Below, piece after piece: positions 24,718-36,080 of a stretch of DNA of 64,000 nucleotides (position 1 is the stretch's first letter; the number at the start of each line of letters is the position of its first letter). This DNA is from Vitis vinifera (taxonomy: Eukaryota; Streptophyta; Magnoliopsida; Vitales; Vitaceae), in the NCBI RefSeq assembly GCF_030704535.1, contig NC_081807.1, positions 1,343,001 to 1,407,000 of the forward strand, read 5' to 3'. The position numbers were made by a program, and so were the translations under genes. The notes beneath the pieces were generated by a model. That model saw nothing but the letters and a program-made list of their open reading frames with translations. It did not search any database and was not told where the DNA came from.

Positions 24718-27700
24718 TGTGGACCCTCACCCGATCCACCGGACCGACGTGACTCGCTTTTAAAAGAAAAGAAAGAAATGAAAAAGTTGGTGTTTTCCAG
24801 TTTTGAAAAACCCGCCCCCGATGAGGAACGGTGTTGTTTGGAGTCGCCACTTACTTTTTATTTTTGTTTTTAAAATGGGGAAAATTAAGTAAGAACAAAA
24901 ACCCCTAATGACCCCAATATGGAAAAAGCGGTCTACGAAACTAGATTCTGGGTCCGGGGATCAGGTTACCCGTTGGGAAGGTACCTCATGCGAGGTAGCA
25001 CCCCTCTAGGCCCGAAACTCGGTCTCTACTAATGAATTGGGTATGTGGGAGCATATGGGTCAAAGGTCAAATGAAACTCTAGGCTAAATAGATGTCATGA
25101 ATCACACAATCCTAATTGGTATTTGGCATGCATATGAATTCAACCAAACAAAACAATGGATGCGTACCTGTGGTCCCTAGCCAAGCGTTGGATAAAAGGT
25201 CAGCCAAACACAGATAAACACATAACAAACATTCAAGATTAAGCACCATGCATGCATATGAATTCAACAACCAAAGCCAACGATGTGTACCTGTGGTCCC
25301 TAGCCAAGCGCTGCAGCAGAGGGTGAGTCAGTCACGTAACATGTATTCAAAATCAAGCATCAAAACTTGTGCCAAAAAGGAAGATAGCTGGTTGAAATGA
25401 GGTAAGGGACTCCCCAAATGTCATACAAATCGAACTAGACTCATCTAGACCACACCACCCATAACTTCAAAATTGCCCATACTAACTGAAATCAAACACT
25501 GACTTAAACCTTCAAGATGGCTCACAAGTGCCCTATAGCAAATGGGTTTGAGCCCCCATGGATAAGGGCTCGAAAAATGCCAAAATCGAGGGCTACCTAA
25601 AGTCCTCCAGCAGAACAGGTTGAACTGGTACAACTATTGAGAAGAATTCCCAAATTTTTCTAGAAAACTCCTAAATGAGTGAGGATTCAAACAAAAGAAA
25701 CAACACTCAATCCCGAGCCCGGACGAGTGAGAACCAGATAAAGAAAGACAGGTGTTCCTCATGGCTGACAGAGGCAGCCAGCTATGGTGCTGAACCGGTT
25801 GAACCGGTTCCCAACTAGTTCAGCCGGTTGATAAAAAATCCCAAATTCGGTCAGAAAGTTCCTAAGTGATTAAGGAAGCGAACAAAAGAAACGGTTCTCA
25901 ATTCCGAGCCCGGATGAGTGAGAACCAGACAAAGAAAGACAAGTGTTCCTTATGGCTGATAGAGGCTGCCAGCTATGGTGCTGAACCGGTTGAACCGGTT
26001 GGTAAAAAATCCCAAATTTGGTCAGAAAGTTCCTAAGTGATTAAGGAAGCAAACAAAAGAAACGGTTCTCAATTCCGAGCCCGGATGAGTGAGAACCAGA
26101 CAAAGAAAGGCAAGTGTTCCTCATGGCTGATAGAGGCTGCCAGCTATGGTGCTGAACCGGTTGAACCGGTTCCAAACCAGTTCAGACGGTTGGTCAAAAA
26201 TCCCAAATTCGGTCAAAAAGTTCCTAAGTGATTAAGGAAGCAAACAAAAGAAACGATTCTCAATTCCGAGCTCGGATGAGTGAGAATCAGACAAAGAAAG
26301 GCAAGTGTTCCTCATGGCTGATAGAGGCTGCCAGCTATGGTGCTGAATCAGTTGAACCGGTTCCAAACCGGTTGGTAAAAAATCCAAAATTCGGTCAGAA
26401 AGTTTCTAAGTGATTAAGGAGGCAAAAAAAAGAGACGGTTCTCAATTTCGAGCCCGGATGAGTGAGAACCAGACAAAGAAAGGCAAGTGTTCCTCATGGC
26501 TGACAGAAGCTGCCAGCTATGGTGCTGAATCGGTTGAATTGGTTCCAAACTGGTTTAGCCTGTTGGTAAAAAATCCCAAATTCGGTCAGAAAGTTCCTAA
26601 GTGATTAAGGAGGCAAAAAAGACGGTTCTCAATTCCGAGCCCGGATGAGTGAGAACCGGACAAAGAAAGGCAGGTGTTCTTCATGGCTGACAGAGGCAGC
26701 CAGCTATGGTGCTGAACCGGTTCCCAACCGGTTCAGCCGGTTGGTAAAAAAAATCCCAAATTCGGTCATAAAGTTCCTAAGTGATTTAGAAAGCAAACAA
26801 AAGAAATGGTTCTCAATTTCGAGCCCGGATGAGTGAGAACCAAACATAGCAAGGTCAGATGTTCCTCGTGACTGACAGAGTCAACCAACCATGGTGCGAA
26901 ATTGAAAATGATGAATGAATTAAACTTGAGCCTAAACGTGATTCTAACACATCAAGAAAACAATCATCCTCAACAGTAATCCTCAACCATTCATAACCAA
27001 TCAACAACAAACATGTGTGACCTTTATTATCCACACCCAAGCAATATAATCTTCACATCAAAGGAAATAAAAGAGGATGAGAAAGAAGAAAAAGCATACG
27101 AAGACGATGAAGATGACCTGTAGGTAAAAAAAATTCAGCATACTTACCTCAGAATCTCCGCCAAATATGATCCATGTACGCTGATGATGACTTCCAGAAA
27201 CCGAGACGTTGTAGCTTTCCTCCACGCTCTCAACTCAGAAGATGCTCCCCACCCTCTGTTCTTCTCACCAACAAAATATCCTCTCTCTCAAAAATGCCAA
27301 AAGGTATTTTGCTCTCCTATCCTCTCACCTTTTATACTCATACCCCTCTCAGCATTTGAGCCTCCTGGGTTCCTTTCCCTTCAGCACCGAAATCCCTTTC
27401 ATCAGCATGGGAACCACACCCCTCATTACTCCTCTTAAACTTACAAGACCAGCTCACTCCTTCAGTTTTCAGCTTACTTCACCACCAAGAATCCATATGG
27501 ATTCGTGGTGGGCTGCAAGGAACCCAAACCAAGGCCTAAAATGGACCCAAAACATTTCCCAAAACCGATCTGAAGCTTACGGGCCTGAGCCATGTAGGAT
27601 TTGGGCCTCAAAATTACTAGAATTAGTGTTTTACCTCAGTTTACTCAATGAACCGGCCGAACCGGATGCCAACTGGTCGAACCGATGGAAAAAAATTCTG

Positions 27701-28268
27701 AAAATTTGACAGAATGTTCCTAGTAGAGTAAGGAATTCATTAAAAAAAAACGGTGCGTGATTCCAAGTTCGGAAGAGGGAGATATGATAAAAACAATTAC
27801 CAAAAATCAGTGTTCTACACCGGCTGACTCGATGAACCGGCTGAACCGGCTGCCAACCAGACGACCGGTTGCAAAAAATTTTGAAAATTTTACAGAATGT
27901 TTTTGGAAGAATAGGGAATCCATAAAAAGAAACGGTTCTTGATTCCGAGTTTGGATGAGGGAGATACGATCAAAACAAGCCCGAGTGCTCCGAACCTCAA
28001 CATGCCCCTATAAACCCCAACTAAGCTAAAACATCGGGATGACCCCACTTCCTTCCTATAGCGTGATGTGAACGACTAGGAAAATGGCCATGGTGACCCT
28101 CCAAAATGAACCACATATACACCACAATGGACCACAAACAAACCCACACGAGGCTCGGACACCGACTAAGCCCAAAAGGGGCCCTAGTGGTGCCATATGC
28201 GAACGATGGGTGGATGTGACACCCGAAGGATAAATGCCAGTGTCGAGGGACAAAATTGAGGGTCTACA
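24718..28268. mobile_element. 3.55-kb TG...CA element in exon 2 of amidase B, probable long solo LTR (Ty3/gypsy Tat/Ogre-like)
   Basis: Starts TGTGGACCCTCACCC and ends GAGGGTCTACA. The flanks TAGGT (24713-24717) and CAGGT (28269-28273) match at 4 of 5 bases and, taken once, restore the exon 2 sequence found in copies A and C. No coding domain of a retrotransposon was found. Phrases such as GGAGTCGCCACTTACTTTTT near the 5' side and CAGGTTACCCGTTGGGAAGG with GCACCCCTCTAGGCCCGA about 24960-25015 are, from memory, typical of LTRs of the Tat/Ogre lineage. It includes a 7-unit tandem array (25679-26860) and two diverged array-like units (about 27640-27960). Family and solo-LTR status are inference. 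Confidence 0.7.
25679..26860. repeat. Seven-unit tandem array (171-191 bp) inside the long LTR-like element
   Basis: The anchor GAACCAGA or its variant recurs at about 25731, 25922, 26093, 26283, 26466, 26653 and 26837, giving periods of 191, 171, 190, 183, 187 and 184. Each unit has CGAGCCCGGATGAGTGAGAA, a CAGCTATGGTGCTGAA segment, and a cluster of AACCGGTT palindromes whose number varies and explains most length differences. Each unit also has an open frame of about 60 codons, but period lengths are not multiples of three, so this is not a protein repeat. Confidence 0.9.
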
Positions 28269-29559
28269 CAGGTGTCATCCCAATTTCACCCCGACAAGAC
28301 AGTGTCGGGTACTATAAGTTACATAGCTTTGAAATTGATTATTGAATCTCTAACACAAACATTATGCTATTAGGAAACTCTATGTTTATACAGGCCTATA
28401 AATTATGAAAGTAGAGCTTGTTCTATATATAGCGTTGATCAGATGTTTCTCTACCACAGACCTATATGCTGGAGTGTGCTGGACGCAGTTTATGTGCTTG
28501 ATGCTATAGTGGGTTTTGATCCTAGAGACGGTGAGGCAACAAAAGAAGCATCCAAGTTCATACCTGTTGGTGGCTACAAACAATTTCTCAACAAAGATGG
28601 GATTGCAGGAAAGAGATTGGGTGTTGTGAGGAATCCATTTTCTGGATTTTACAACCGATCCACAGCTATTTCAGCCTTTGAAGCTCATCTCACCGTATTA
28701 AGGTAGAAGATATATATGCTTTGTTATATATATAAACATAGTCTAAACTCATGTAATAAACATACCATTGATTTAGTGTCCTGTCATGTGAATTTCTTTG
28801 AGGAATGCTGCAGGCAAAGAGGTGCAATTTTAGTGGACAATTTGGAAATAGAAAATGTTGATATCATATTGAACCCCTATGAAAGTGGTGAATCAACGGC
28901 CTTGTTGGCTGAGTTCAAGCTCAACATAAATGAATACCTGAAAGAGCTCACCCATTCTCCAGTGAGGTCCCTAGCAGGCATAATTGCCTTCAACTTGAAC
29001 AACTCCGATCTGGTAAATACTCCCCAGAGTGGGGAATGAGTTATGAGAACTCAGGCATTTGCTAATTGGTTTTGTAGATATATGAATTAAGCCTTGTGCC
29101 ATTGCAGGAAAAGACTGATGAATATGGCCAGGAAGTCTTTATCGCAGCAGAGATGACAAATGGGATTGGGAAGCAAGAGAGGATGGCAATGGAAATGATG
29201 GCAAATCTGTCTCAGGATGGGTTTGAGAAACTGATGATGGAGAATAAGCTTGATGCAACGGTGGCACTGGGTTCAGGCATGGCCACTGTACTGGCCATTG
29301 GAGGTTACCCCGGAGTTAGTGTTCCAGCTGGGTATGATGGAGATGGAATGCCCTTTGGCATATGTTTTGGAGGACTGAAGGGGATGGAGCCAAAGCTTAT
29401 TGAAGTTGCTTACGGATTTGAACAAGCCACAAAGATTCGGAGACCTCCTACTTCCCCTAATAACTTATTGTGTCCTAATGAGCCATTGTAAGAGTTGGAT
29501 TTTGTTTTCCGCAATAACAGTGGTTATATATGTATAAATAAATAATTAAAATTTTTGAA

Positions 29560-31310
29560 TAACTATTTTTTATCATAACTAACAAATAGTTATGTTTCTA
29601 AATTTGTTTATTAACTTTTCAAGCAATTCTCTTAGTTTTTCTAAGTTATCCAAAGGTCATCCGAAAAATTTTAGTGAGGGTCTATAAGTTCATCTATCTT
29701 TAATAAGTCTATATCCTTGGACTCTTTAGTGGTAGTCACTTTTGCTCTAGATCACTCATGGTAGAGACCTTAAATTTTTCTCATCACTTTAGAGTTAGGG
29801 ATGAGTTTACCAAGATTAAAGGTAGGATTCATAAAATCCATCAATTTTGTATGGAACTCTCTAAAACTCTTATGATCCTCCATCCTAATAGTCTCAAACA
29901 TAAAGCTTAACATTTGAAGTTTGGATACTTTAACGACATTGGCTCTTTCATGAGTCACTTGGAAGATATCCCAAACCTCCTTAGCCTACATGTAACAATA
30001 CCAAAAAATTCATATGTGCTAATAACATTAAAAATGGAATATATGGCTCTAACATTATTTTCACTAGTTTCATTTTCACCTATATCTCGTTCCAATTTAG
30101 GTTTGACAATATTTGTTAGTCTACCTTCTCTATCAAATACCTTAGGTGGAGACCAACCAAATTCAATAGCATTCCAAACTTTTTGTTTGCATTTTGAGAA
30201 AAAATATTGCATGTGTACTTTCCAATGAGAATAATTTCACTGGTTAAGAATTGTGATCTCCTAATGAAAGCTCCTTCTTAATAAGATTTCATGATTAAGA
30301 TTCAAGAATTGAAAAATGATTTTTATAGTAAAAATCCGTCCATATACCAATTGAGGATGAATTGAATGCAATTCACATGCAAATGAATTAACATTCCCCA
30401 ACCTAAATTCGTAAGAATAATTAGCTCCTCAACACATTTCTAATTACTACTTAATATCATAATCAAATTAAATAAAAAATTATTTAATATTTTCAAAAAT
30501 CAAACTCATTTAAACTCATTTTTCACCTATCCAACATATGCTCAAGTATGAAATTGAGATCAATAAACAAGAGAGAAGAATAAGAGAGTGACGATAACAC
30601 CAAATTTTAATGTGAAAAATCTCCTAAGAAATAAAAAGTTATGGGTCTACCAATGATCATAAGTTTACACTATGAAAAATAACAAACTGAGCACAATGCT
30701 TTACCTAACTCAAGTTTATATATCATTCTCGAACTACTTGATCAGTAGCTTCCAACTTCAACTTCACACCTTCTTTTGGAACACATTTACAATCTAGACC
30801 AAACTTAATCTACATAAGAAGAAAATGAGTTTTCATTCAAACCTAAATCAACAAGAACACGATAGATACATGAAATAAATGAATAAGCCCGTTTTTAAGA
30901 AAATCCAATTGAAAAACAATATGAAAATCAAGATAAAAGAAAATTTTCTCAAGAAAACAAACACTTCCAATTTGGAATAAGAAAGAGAGCTCAAATGGAG
31001 TGAAAAACGGTTGTTTTTTTTTTTCCTAAACTAGAAACATTTGAGTTAAATATGAAGAGGAAACCTTGATCGAATGACTAAAAAAAGATCCAACAAAAGA
31101 TAGACTAATCTTTCTTAAATATTGATCAATCCTGGAATAGGGTACAAAAACACTTAATAAAAAAATTGTTGGCTCAACTTCCTTAACCCTTTTAAAAATC
31201 AATAGTTCAAAAAAAAAAAAAAACAGAAAAGCAATTGATTCACATTCATCTACACTATCAGTTAGATACTTTGGTCTCTAAGTATTTTTAGCATCTTGAT
31301 CTTTACCAGG
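29560..31310 (-). mobile_element. Degenerate gag-bearing LTR-type fossil behind amidase B
   Basis: On the minus strand, about 29770-30212 encodes remnants of the same UBN2/copia-type gag as the element in amidase A. Beyond it on the plus strand is the LTR-like half (AACACCAAATTTTAATGTGA near 30596) seen also at about 13279 and 35378. It is old and broken in many places. Ends are not defined, so limits are approximate. Confidence 0.65.
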
Positions 31311-31813
31311 TAGACCGATGATTTTTCACCGTTTTCACCTATTTTTCATTTGATTAATAATTAGTGGCCTATATCGTTTCACGATGAAATTTCATCGAAA
31401 TTTCGTGATATTTTTTGATATTTCAAACCATGCCCTTATCTAATACATTTATTTATTTATTCCAATTTTAAATTTTAAATTTTTAAAATTGTCGGTTGAT
31501 AAATTTGTTAAAATTCCATCCAAATCGTTGACAATCTACGAACACAGCATCCAAGTCACAGCTCCGTGCATTCACGTGTTCTTCATTTCTCTCTAGCTGT
31601 TCTTTTGCGCTATTCACAAGCATCTAGATTTTTTTTTTTTTTTTTTTTTGCGTTGACTTCTAATCTGGGTTCCAGTTGTGGTGGAGTGTGGGACTGGAAA
31701 AAGGGTATTTTGAGTTTTGGAGAAGTCTCCTGTTGTTGATCTTGATTCGTTTGTTGGTGTTTTTTTTTTTTTTGCCTGAAGCTTTTCTGTGTTTTACTTT
31801 AATGGTCTGTAAA

Positions 31814-32196
31814 TGGGTTCTCTGGAAAGCGGGGTTCCGGTGAAGAGAGACCCTCTTCTTCGCTCTTGATCGAACTAAGGCTAGCTTTTTCAGAGACCCA
31901 TTTTGAGATTTTCAAGGTTTCTGTTCTTCAGGAAGCTGCTAGATTTACTCCAATGGGTGTGCACAGTGGCGATGTTCTGCTTCTTTGTGGTTCTAGTCCA
32001 TGTGGTTTTGCCGGGTTTGATAATGGAAAAATCAGGGATTCATTGAAAAATATGGAGAATAGTTATGGGGATTTGAGTAGTATCAAAAAATTGGTGGGTT
32101 TGATTTTGGGGAAGGTATTAGATTTGAGCCGTCAAAGCTTCTTTAGAAGTTTCAGAAAGAGGCTAATGAGATGAATCTCTCTTCCGCTTCAAGGTT
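31814..32196 (+). pseudogene. Glycosyltransferase first-exon fragment ahead of amidase C
   Basis: Begins ATGGGTTCTCTGGAAAGCGG (MGSLESGVPVKRDPLLRS), then after a gap continues from about 31929 as KLLDLLQWVCTVAMFCFFVV and LVHVVLPGLIMEKSG, a basic residue then a single membrane anchor, as in type II Golgi enzymes. It ends SYGDLSSIKK and, after a frame change, EMNLSSASR. From memory this matches the N-terminus of plant UDP-glycosyltransferase superfamily proteins like Arabidopsis At4g01210. The catalytic part is absent. At least two lesions break the frame (an early stop after LLRS and a frame change after the MEKSG segment). It is followed by a T-rich stretch and acceptor-like CTCCTATAG (about 32378-32386) just before amidase C. 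Confidence 0.6.
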
Positions 32197-32421
32197 TGCT
32201 CTGGTCAGTATTTTTACATTTCTTTTGCTGGTTTTTTTTTCTTTCTAATTCGCTGATTGCATGTTGTTTGCATCTTACAATCCTTGAATAATCTGAATTG
32301 AAAAAGTCTTCACGCTTCTTCAATCAATTAAAATCTCCCATTTATTGAACGCGACTTGATAAATCAAATATTGTTTCTCCTATAGGTTGATTCTTTCTAG
32401 TCTGAAAAATTTTCACTTCTC

Positions 32422-34425
32422 ATGGACACAATGGTAATGGCAATGGCGTTTAAGATGCTTTCTCTTTTGCTCCTCTGCGGATTCTTCTTTTCCAACTCCT
32501 TTGTCATCGAAGAAGCCAACATCCAGGACATCCAATGGGCATTCTCTCAAAACAAGCTCACCTCCAGACAGCTCGTTGACTTCTACCTGCACCAGATCGA
32601 GGCCCTGAATCCGGAGCTTCGCAGCGTGATAGAGGTGAACCCAGATGCACGAGAGCAAGCGGACAAGGCCGATGCAGAAATTAAAAGCAAGAAGGAGTTG
32701 GGGGAGTTGCATGGCATACCAGTGTTGCTGAAGGACAGTATAAATACTAAAGATAAATTGAATACAACTGCTGGGTCATATGCATTGTTGGGGGCGGAGG
32801 TGAGTGGAGATGCGGCGGTGGTGGAGAGGCTGAGGAAGGCGGGGGCGGTGATACTGGGAAAGGCTAGTATGAGTGAGTGGTATCAGTTTCGTTCTTTGAA
32901 AACTCGAAACGGCTGGTGTCCAAGGAGTGGACAGGGTGTGGTGAGCTTAATTGCTTTCCTTCTTCCTATATTTGGTTTCGTAATTTTGAAGATTAAGTCT
33001 AAATTTTGTGACTTGTGAGACATGCAGAATCCATATGTAGCATCGGGAGAGCCATGCGGGTCAAGCAGCGGATCTGCAGTATCTGTAGCGGCCAACATGG
33101 TGGCTGTCTCGCTTGGGACGGAGACTGATGGTTCCATCATCTGCCCAGCTGATGTGAACTCCGTTGTTGGGTTTAAACCCACTGTTGGACTCACCAGTCG
33201 GACAGGTGTCATCCCAATTTCACCCCGACAAGACAGTGTCGGGTACTATAAGTTACATAGCTTTGAAATTGATTATTGAATCTCTAACATAAGCATTATG
33301 CTATTAGTAAACTCCATGTTTATACAGGCGTATAAATTATGAAAGTAGAGCTTGTTCTATATATATCATTGATCAGAGGTTTCTCTACCACAGACCTATA
33401 TGCAGGAGTGTGTTGGACGCAGTTTATGTGCTTGATGCTATAGTGGGTTTTGATCCTAGAGACGGTGAGGCAACAAAAGAAGCATCCAAGTTCATACCTG
33501 TTGGTGGCTACAAACAATTTCTCAACAAAGATGGGATTGCAGGAAAGAGATTGGGTGTTGTGAGGAATCCATTTTCTGGATTTTACAACCGATCCACAGC
33601 TATTTCAGCCTTTGAGGCTCATCTCACCGTATTAAGGTAGAAGATATATATGCTTTGTTATATATATAAACATAGTCTAAACTCATGTAATAAACATACC
33701 ATTGATTTAGTGTCCTGTCATGTGAATTTCTTTGAGGAATGCTGCAGGCAAAGAGGTGCAATTTTAGTGGACAATTTGGAAATAGAAAATGTTGATATCA
33801 TATTGAACCCCTATGAAAGTGGTGAATCAACGGCCTTGTTGGCTGAGTTCAAGCTCAACATAAATGAATACCTGAAAGAGCTCACCCATTCTCCAGTGAG
33901 GTCCCTAGCAGGCATAATTGCCTTCAACTTGAACAACTCTGATCTGGTAAATACATCCCCAAGTGGGGAATGAGTTATGAGAACTTAGGTATTTGCTAAT
34001 TGGTTATGTATATATATGAACTACGCCTTGTGCCATTGCAGGAAAAGACTGATGAAAATGGCCAGGAAGTCTTTATCGCAGCAGAGATGACAAATGGGAT
34101 TGGGAAGCAAGAGAGGATGGCAATGGAGATGATGGCAAATCTGTCTCGTGATGGGTTTGAGAAGCTGATGATGGAGAATGAGCTCGATGCAACGGTGACA
34201 CTGGGTTCAGGCATGGCCACTGTACTGGCCATTGGAGGTTACCCCGGAGTTAGTGTTCCAGCTGGGTATGATGGAGATGGAATGCCCTTTGGCATATGTT
34301 TTGGAGGACTGAAGGGGATGGAGCCAAAGCTTATTGAAGTTGCTTACGGATTTGAACAAGCCACAAAGATTCGGAGACCTCCCGCTTCCCCTAAGAACTT
34401 ATTGTGTCCTTATGAGCCATTGTAA
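32422..34425 (+). CDS. Amidase copy C, intact amidase-signature family enzyme
   Basis: Exons 32422-32940, 33028-33242, 33394-33636, 33748-33946 and 34042-34425 join with matching phases and GT/AG borders to 519 aa. Residues 1 to about 27 are a signal peptide (MLSLLLLCGFFFSNSF core), so the enzyme probably enters the secretory route. The AS domain follows: Lys104 in PVLLKDSI, Ser185 in CGSSSGSA, and Ser209 in TETDGSI. The 24-residue Ser-Ser spacing matches known AS enzymes (fatty acid amide hydrolase, plant AMI1), so the full Lys-cisSer-Ser triad is present. The C-terminus has GVPAGYD/MPFGICFGGL-type blocks (SVPAGYDGDGMPFGICFGGL). It resembles Arabidopsis 'probable amidase' At4g34880. Substrate unknown. 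It is the only whole member of the A-C subfamily and lies behind a captured glycosyltransferase 5' exon, which may supply its promoter or leader. Confidence 0.92.
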
Positions 34426-34479
34426 GAGTTGGAATTTGTTTTCTGCAATAACAGTGTTTAAATACGTATAAATAAATAA

Positions 34480-35934
34480 TTAAAAATTTTTGAATAATTA
34501 TTTTATATCATAACTAAGAAATAGTTACGACTAAATTTGTTTAATACCTTTTAAAGTAATTCCCTTAGTTTTCCTAAGTGATGCAAATGTCATTTCAAAA
34601 ATTTGGAGAGGGTTTACAAGTTCATTTATCTTCAATAAATTCACATCTTTGGACACTTCAATGATGGTTACTTTTGCTCTATTCGGAGAGACCTTAAAAT
34701 TTTTCTTAATATTTTAGGATTAGGGATGAGTTCATCAATATTAAAGCTAGAATTCACAATATCCATCAATTTTGTATGAAACTCTTCAAAATTCTCGTTA
34801 TCAACTATCCTAATAATCTCAAACCTAAAGACTATCATTTGAAATTTGGACACTTTAATGACATTGGTTCCTTCATGAGTCAATTGAAAAATATTTTAAG
34901 TCTCCTTAGCCAAAGTACGAGTAGCAATCTTACAAAATTCATTCGTGCTAATTGCATTAAAAATGGAATACATGGTTTTAACATTATTCTCATTAGTTTC
35001 ATTTTCACCTCTATCCTATTCTAATTTAGGTTTGATAACATTTGTTAGTCTACTTTCTCTATCCAATCCCTTAGATGAAGACCAACCAAATTCAACAACA
35101 TTTCAAACTTTTCATTTGCATTTTAAGAAAAATACTGCATTCTTACTTTCCAATGAGAATAATTTTCACTAATTAAGAATGGTGGTCTCTCAATAATCAA
35201 CACTCCTTAACCTAAATTCATAAGAACAATTAATTTCTCAACACATTTCTTCAATATTTTCAAAGGATAATTAGGCCCATTTCAACTCATTTTTCACTCA
35301 TCCAATATATATGCCCAAGTATGAAATTAAGATCAATAAATATAAATGAACAAAAGAGAAGAATGAGAGAAAGACAATAACACATTTAATGTGGAAAATT
35401 TTCTAAGAGATAAAAAAAGTCAAAGGTCCACCAATGATCAAAGCTTCCACTACGAAAAATAACAAACTGAATACAAACTTTTACCTAACTCAAGTCTATC
35501 TATTTATTAGAGTTTGATGACTCGAATTCTATTTGGTCTTATTTGAAAAGCTCGCAGTGTGATATATGTGGTAAAAAAAAAAAAAGAGATTTTTTTGGGG
35601 ATCTTACTCGATTTTAGATTTATGAGATTTTACTTAAATTTGAATCAATTCTGGAACAGGGTACAAAAACAATTAATAAAAAAAAATCATTGTTTTGACT
35701 TCCTCAATTCTTCTTTTTTTTTCTTTTTTTTAAATAGTTTAAGAAAAAAACACAATTTGAAAACTCAATTGATTTACATTCACCTACACCATCAGTTACA
35801 TTCCTTGGCCTCTAAGCATTTTTAACATCTTAATCTCCATTAGGCAAGAAGCACAAGGAAAGATTTGATAAACTTGAGTTAGGAGAAACTTAGGAATTTT
35901 TGTATGGAATTACCAATCGAGCTAAACATTCACA
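34480..35934 (-). mobile_element. Degenerate gag-bearing LTR-type fossil behind amidase C
   Basis: Minus-strand gag remnants (about 34668-35110) of the UBN2/copia type are followed on the plus strand by an LTR-like half ending CTAAACATTCACA at 35934, which matches the end of the element in amidase A. It is paralogous to the fossil behind amidase B (29560-31310). Old, with many breaks. The left end is not resolved. Confidence 0.65.
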
Positions 35935-35979
35935 CATCTACATCTCGATTAACAATTAGGTTTACTGTGAAATAAAACA

Positions 35980-36080
35980 GCATGTAGGCAAAGAGGTACA
36001 ACTTTAATAGAAAATATGGTAATAGAAAATGTTGATGTTATTCTTCAACTCTTATCAAAGTGGTGAAATAACCCTTCCTA
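35980..36080 (+). pseudogene. Amidase exon 4 relic
   Basis: GGCAAAGAGGTACAACTTTA to AAGTGGTGAAATAAC follows amidase C exon 4 (QRGAILVDNLEIENVDIILN...) base by base with scattered differences. No other exon was seen beside it. It marks a lost array member of the A-C subfamily between C and D. Confidence 0.7.

Larger units (their letters stand above)
19671..29491 (+). pseudogene. Amidase copy B, split by two large LTR-element insertions
   Basis: Exon 1 starts at ATG 19671 (MDTMAMAMAFKMLSLLLLCG signal peptide), is cut after 19973, and resumes at about 24235 to donor 24450. Exon 2 runs 24538-24717, is cut, and resumes 28274-28308. Exon 3 is 28460-28702, exon 4 is 28814-29012, and exon 5 is 29108-29491. 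Apart from the two insertions the coding pieces remain open and are close to copy C, including the GSI nucleophile region (TETDGSIICP). Differences worth noting are CESNSGSA where C has CGSSSGSA, which changes the first residue of the AS Ser motif (Gly to Glu, Ser kept, next Ser to Asn), and PICW for PICR at the start of exon 3. With 7.8 kb of foreign DNA in coding exons it is almost certainly inactive. Confidence 0.88.

Noticed and set aside
26037-26604. Repeated frames of about 61-64 codons with near-identical sequence in the tandem array
   Set aside because: They come from the repeat unit itself; unit lengths are not multiples of three and starts are not ATG in context, so no protein repeat is implied.
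25679-26860. CRISPR-like or satellite array
   Set aside because: Units of about 185 bp without spacers inside an LTR-like element; not CRISPR, and too short for a centromeric satellite field.
32413-32712. Minus-strand frames opposite amidase exon 1 (also at 12133, 19629, 36758, 41720, 50556)
   Set aside because: Recur in every copy only because the exon 1 sequence is conserved; they are antisense shadows.
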